From CAISKJ01 sp046351555 (GTDB taxonomy: Bacteria > Myxococcota_A > Polyangia > Polyangiales > Ga0077539): 64,000 nt of DNA. Positions 61,214 to 64,000 of the stretch are shown piece after piece; position 1 is the stretch's first letter; each line of letters opens with the position of its first letter. The notes beneath the pieces were generated by a model that saw only the letters and a program-made list of their open reading frames with translations, was not told where the DNA came from and did not search any database. The position numbers and the translations under genes are program-made. The DNA lies in assembly GCA_046351555.1 (NCBI GenBank), contig JAXLYI010000019.1, forward strand, positions 161,123-225,122, in the 5' to 3' direction.

Positions 61214-62092
61214 TCAGCGACTCGACGACCCGCGTCGGACCGGGTGCGGATCGCCGCGTCGAGAGGGCCTCGAAGATCGCGACGCGGGCGGTGCTGGTGG
61301 AGGCGGTGCAGTCGCAGCGTCGATTGCCGGGGGCGCTGGGCTCGAAGGCGTGGTGGCGGTGTCGATCGTCGACGGGTTCGACTCCCAGGGAAAGAACTCG
61401 ATGACGCCGACGACCCGAAGAACCGACAGCAGCACGAGCAAGGGCACGGTGACGAAGAACAGCAAGGCCGCCACCTTGCCCCACGAGACGTCGGTCTCGC
61501 TGGGCGGCGCGTGCGTCCCGAAGATTGAAGCCTGTGCGCCACGCGCGATCTCGCCGGGCTCGTCGTTGAGAGCAGCAGCTTCGCGAGTGACCTCTTCGAG
61601 GTCCCACCCGTCGGTCGCGAACTCGCTGGCGGCGTCCTCGTCGGTGTCTCCCCGTGCGCCTCGCGTCGCAGCGTGGGGCACGCCTGCCTGTGGCCTGCGA
61701 GCCTTGGGAGACGGGTGCGCTCGACTCGTCCTCTCTCCCGAGGCGTTCGAGGTCTCCCCCCCATCTGGCGCGCGCTGACCGTCTCGGACTTCGCGCAGCG
61801 CAGCCATCTGCTCCTGGTGCCGTCTCTCCTTCCGGCGCTCCTCCCGCTCGCGCTCATCGCGGTCGCGCCGCTCCCGCCTCTGCGCCTCTGCGCGCTGCTG
61901 ACTCTCCTTGCCCTCGCGTTGACGCCGCTCCTGATCCGCCTTCGCCTTCTGGTTCTCCTTCTCGCGCTCACGACGGCGCGTCTCTTCTTCACGCCGGCGA
62001 CGGTCTTCTGCCTCTCGCCTCGCGTCGTCCTGGCGCTTCGGGCAGGCCAGCTGCTCGTGCCCTGGCATCCCGCAGTGGGTACACGTTCTCAT
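61214..62092 (-). CDS. Zinc-knuckle, coiled-coil, single-pass membrane protein
   Basis: 292 residues from ATG 62092. Residues 4-17 are a CCHC zinc knuckle, CTHCGMPGHEQLAC (C-x2-C-x4-H-x4-C), typical of RNA/ssDNA-binding proteins. Residues about 20-105 are an almost pure Arg/Glu/Lys/Gln helix, presumably a long coiled coil or single alpha helix. A polar linker precedes one membrane helix (about 215-240, VAALLFFVTVPLLVLLSVLRVVGVIEFF). A Pro/Ala/Thr-rich tail follows and would lie outside. I know no family with this order. A longer in-frame start (62236) would add basic sequence that looks non-coding. It is divergent from the XRE regulator. Confidence 0.6.
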   Translation of the reverse strand: MRTCTHCGMPGHEQLACPKRQDDARREAEDRRRREEETRRREREKENQKAKADQERRQREGKESQQRAEAQRRERRDRDEREREERRKERRHQEQMAALREVRDGQRAPDGGETSNASGERTSRAHPSPKARRPQAGVPHAATRGARGDTDEDAASEFATDGWDLEEVTREAAALNDEPGEIARGAQASIFGTHAPPSETDVSWGKVAALLFFVTVPLLVLLSVLRVVGVIEFFPWESNPSTIDTATTPSSPAPPAIDAATAPPPPAPPASRSSRPSRRGDPHPVRRGSSSR

Positions 62093-62166
62093 CCTCGGGT
62101 CCTCCCCGTGGTGAGCCGCGCGCCTCCACATGCTCCGTCGCGCGGACGCGGCAGCCTGCCGACGAA

Positions 62167-62184
62167 GGAGCCACATGTGGCTCC
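62167..62184. promoter_or_regulatory. 18-bp perfect palindrome GGAGCCACATGTGGCTCC
   Basis: Perfect self-complement in the 219-bp divergent gap between the zinc-knuckle and XRE genes. Its centre GCCACATGTGGC is matched by a second site 90 bases away (62260-62271). Likely an operator for the adjacent XRE protein. Confidence 0.6.
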
Positions 62185-62259
62185 CGAAGGGTGGGTCGTA
62201 CCCGCGCTCTCCATGGGCATGAAGTCTACCAATCACGGCAGTTCAGGTCCATCAAAGGG

Positions 62260-62271
62260 GCCACTTGTGGC
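62260..62271. promoter_or_regulatory. Second operator-like site GCCACTTGTGGC
   Basis: It differs from the core of the 62167-62184 palindrome by one central base and is 40 bases before the XRE start. Two related sites flanking divergent promoters fit autoregulation. Confidence 0.5.
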
Positions 62272-62311
62272 GTCTACTTTCTGAAGCGCTCGCGCGACGG
62301 TCCTGGCGCAG

Positions 62312-62626
62312 ATGCCCTCGCGCCCGACCGACGAGCGGCCTTCGCGCGTGGCCCGTCAGACGCGCCGGTTCCAGCGAGAGGCGAAGCTCCTCGGCTTGAA
62401 CATCCGCGCGCTGCGCGAGGCGCTCGGGCTGACGTTGCAGGAGGCGTCGGAGCGCATGGATGTCGCGCCGAAGCACCTGCAGAAGATCGAGGCCGGCGGG
62501 GGCAAGGGTGGGGTCGAAGACGCCGCGCCGATCAACGTCACACTCGTGACGCTGGTTCGCATCGCCGACGGCCTCGGGACCACCGTCCACAACCTCTTCG
62601 CGCCGCGCTCGCCCTCCAGGAAGTAG
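62312..62626 (+). CDS. XRE family transcriptional regulator
   Basis: 104 residues. The helix-turn-helix is IRALREALGLTLQEASERMDVAPKHLQKIEAGG (about 30-62, cited here by its LQEASERMDV and PKHLQKIE parts), followed by a Cro/CI-type end (NVTLVTLVRIADGLGTTVHNLF). It is a single-domain DNA-binding protein. It likely controls its own promoter and that of the divergent zinc-knuckle gene through the two palindromes at 62167 and 62260. Phage- or ICE-type repressors often sit in this position. Confidence 0.85.
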   Translation: MPSRPTDERPSRVARQTRRFQREAKLLGLNIRALREALGLTLQEASERMDVAPKHLQKIEAGGGKGGVEDAAPINVTLVTLVRIADGLGTTVHNLFAPRSPSRK

Positions 62627-62797
62627 CGCCCACGGCCCGATGGGTGAGGCGGGCACCAGCCTCCATGAGGAGGAGCGGAACCTCGCCTCCGAAATTCGCC
62701 GAGGGGCGTCAGATTCCGTGCGTGAGGCCCGTCGAGAGGGGGACCGCGAGCGCCCGGTGACGCGGTCGAGTTCGCCACCCCTACGGAGGTCTACGCC

Positions 62798-63283
62798 ATG
62801 CAGGTTCTCGCCCTCGCCGCCGCGCCCGCTCCCCCCGCGCCCGACCCGCCCATCGTGAGCCTGGATCTGATCCAGGCGTCGTACCGCTCCGACACCTTCC
62901 CCCAGGACTGGTCCGAGGAGCGCCGCGTCCGGGGCGCCGAGCGCTACCGGAAGTGGCTGCGCCTCAAGCTGCTCCACCCCAATGCGCAGCTCGCGCCGAC
63001 CCGCGACATCGACCTGTACTGGCACCTGCACATGCTCGCCCCCGTCGCCTACCACCGCGACTGCATGCGCCTCTTCGGGCGCCTGCTCGACCACGACGGC
63101 GGCTTCGGCAAGGACCCCGCCGAGCTGCCCGCGCTCCGGGAGGTGTTCGCCCGCACGGCGACGTGGTGGGAGCAGGAGTACGGCGAGCCCTACCCCGACG
63201 ACGGGGCGTGGTTCGGCGACGGCGGCCTCACGAAATGCTGGCACGACTGCCAGAGCCGGTGCTGGCACGCATGCTCGCAGTGA
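62798..63283 (+). CDS. GRDP-like protein with a CX3CX3CX3C C-terminal tail
   Basis: 161 residues from ATG 62798, preceded by GGAGGT 7 bases upstream. The core resembles glycine-rich-domain (GRDP/PF07173-like) proteins: RDIDLYWHLHMLAPVAYHRDCMRLFGRLLDHD (about 69-100, cited here by its parts DIDLYWHLHM and YHRDCMRLFG). The last residues are KCWHDCQSRCWHACSQ, four cysteines at regular four-residue steps, with Trp-His after the first and third. Such a tail is not part of the core family and resembles a modifiable peptide. The stop overlaps the start of an oxygenase gene (GTGA). I infer that the tail is the substrate of that enzyme. Confidence 0.6.
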   Translation: MQVLALAAAPAPPAPDPPIVSLDLIQASYRSDTFPQDWSEERRVRGAERYRKWLRLKLLHPNAQLAPTRDIDLYWHLHMLAPVAYHRDCMRLFGRLLDHDGGFGKDPAELPALREVFARTATWWEQEYGEPYPDDGAWFGDGGLTKCWHDCQSRCWHACSQ

Positions 63284-63939
63284 TCCCCGAGCGGCCGCTC
63301 GACGAGCTGAAGGCCCGCGTCGAGCGCGGCCTTCGCGAGGACGGCTGGGCGACGGTGCACGTCGGCGCGTACGACGCCTACGGACGCCTCGCCGAGGCCC
63401 TCGGCGAAGTAGTGGGCGCCGAACGCATCGCGCTCCGCCCCGGCGCGCACGCCTACGTGGCGCAGCCGGGGCCGGTGCCGCTCCACACCGACCAGCCCGA
63501 GGTCGCCGCCATCGGCTGGTGGTGCGAGGCCCAGGACGACGAGGACGGCGCGTCGCTGCTGCTCGACACGTGGCCCGTGGTGGACTCCCTCCCCGACAGG
63601 GCTCGCGCGCGACTGCGGTGCGTGGATCTGGTCACGCCGCCGCTCGCCGGCGGTCCGCCGACGATGCGCTGGCCCGTGCTGCGGCCCTCGCCCCGTGGCG
63701 AGCACGTGTTCTGCTCGCCCTGGCTCAGGGCGGCGGGTGACCACCCCGAGGACCAGGCCGCGCTCGACGACTTCCGGCGCCGCGTTTCGGAGCACGCGCG
63801 AACTGACGTGCGGTCGGTGCGCCTGCGCGTCGGCGAGGCCCTGTTCGTCGACAACCGTCGCGTCCTTCACGGCCGCCGCGCCATCGGCGCCGCGAGCCGT
63901 CGATGCCTGCGCCGCCTCTGGCTTCGCTGCGCGCCCTGA
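63280..63939 (+). CDS. TauD/clavaminate-synthase-like Fe(II)/2-oxoglutarate oxygenase
   Basis: 219 residues from GTG 63280, whose bases overlap the previous stop (in-frame ATGs lie at 63235 and 63271). The iron ligands are HTD (His69, Asp71) and the distal His197 in VDNRRVLHGRR, with the 2-oxoglutarate-binding Arg probably in RRCLRRLWLR. WWCEAQDDEDGASLLLDTW matches the TauD core strand. It would hydroxylate or desaturate a substrate with O2 and 2-oxoglutarate. The coupled GRDP-like gene with its Cys/Trp/His tail is a plausible partner. The protein is short for TauD (usually about 280), so the lid is reduced. Confidence 0.7.
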   Translation: MIPERPLDELKARVERGLREDGWATVHVGAYDAYGRLAEALGEVVGAERIALRPGAHAYVAQPGPVPLHTDQPEVAAIGWWCEAQDDEDGASLLLDTWPVVDSLPDRARARLRCVDLVTPPLAGGPPTMRWPVLRPSPRGEHVFCSPWLRAAGDHPEDQAALDDFRRRVSEHARTDVRSVRLRVGEALFVDNRRVLHGRRAIGAASRRCLRRLWLRCAP

Positions 63940-64000
63940 CCCTGCTCGTCCCCCTCCGCGTCCGTTGCCACGGTCCCACGGGATGCGCATCCTCGACCGG

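Larger units (their letters stand above)
49350..64000. mobile_element. Integrative element inserted at tRNA-Gly, right end not seen
   Basis: The left boundary lies in the 3' part of tRNA-Gly. A tyrosine recombinase gene is the first gene and faces the tRNA. Within the element are ParB-like, replication-initiator-like and UvrD-like genes, an XRE regulator and several unrecognised genes. Codon choice and composition are visibly more relaxed than in the backbone (more A/T-containing codons, more truncated genes). I searched by eye for a second copy of the tRNA 3' end and found none beyond a 10-base match at about 60397 inside a gene, so the right end is probably outside the window. Where the element stops is uncertain. 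Confidence 0.75.

Overview
This is a very GC-rich, densely packed bacterial window. It most likely comes from the Myxococcota (order Polyangiales or a relative). The pointers are a eukaryote-like Ser/Thr kinase carrying an AgmX/PglI-type C-terminal domain, a MYXO-CTERM-like protein tail, Cys-rich tandem-repeat lipoproteins, many secreted proteins with Ala/Asp/Pro linkers, and a non-flagellar-looking FliO/FliP pair. Genes often overlap by four bases (GTGA, ATGA, TTGA), and GTG starts are common.

Layout. 1-0.96 kb: end of lgt and a coupled hypothetical gene. 0.96-1.86 kb: a gene-free block made of a 110-bp perfect inverted repeat, an inner imperfect inverted repeat and a 16-bp tandem repeat. 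1.9-9.3 kb: zinc-ribbon protein, phosphoesterase, Ser/Thr kinase, a two-repeat secreted protein and a heparinase-like enzyme with a MYXO-CTERM tail. 9.4-14.8 kb: a Cys-repeat lipoprotein, then a tight operon of a DUF692 (multinuclear iron oxidase) protein, a nucleotidyltransferase and a TIGR04222-like membrane protein ending in a Cys/Gly repeat. 14.9-23.6 kb: secreted lipoprotein, dnaG-rpoD, DUF962, CPBP protease, HAD phosphatase. 23.6-36.7 kb: ImpA-like metalloprotease, trypsin-like protease, TerB-like protein, HARE-HTH protein, FecR-like protein, response regulator, Bpt/ATE transferase. 36.7-49.2 kb: dksA, an arsS fossil, surE, a frameshifted membrane sulfatase, polysaccharide deacetylase, a frameshifted TPR protein, a DUF1232 protein, a large Fe-S electron-transfer protein, fliO and fliP.

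At 49.3 kb a tRNA-Gly(CCC) gene marks the left end of an integrative element that continues to or beyond the window's right edge. Its integrase is encoded against the tRNA, and the last integrase codons lie inside the tRNA gene. The element carries a radical SAM (SPL-like) protein, a zinc-ribbon protein, and a translationally coupled run of ParB-like protein, putative replication initiator and PcrA/UvrD-like helicase. A cluster of GTGC-N5-GCAC sites lies just after the ParB-like gene. Further right are a decayed DUF429 gene, a zinc-knuckle/coiled-coil/membrane protein, an XRE regulator with two matching palindromes upstream, and a two-gene unit: a GRDP-like protein ending in CX3CX3CX3C overlapping a TauD-like Fe(II)/2-oxoglutarate oxygenase.

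The best candidates for undescribed biology are the two loci that pair an iron oxygenase with a protein bearing a Cys-rich C-terminal tail (11.7-14.8 kb and 62.8-63.9 kb), and the ParB/Rep/helicase module with its repeat cluster. Family names rest on motif recognition by eye; no database search was run.
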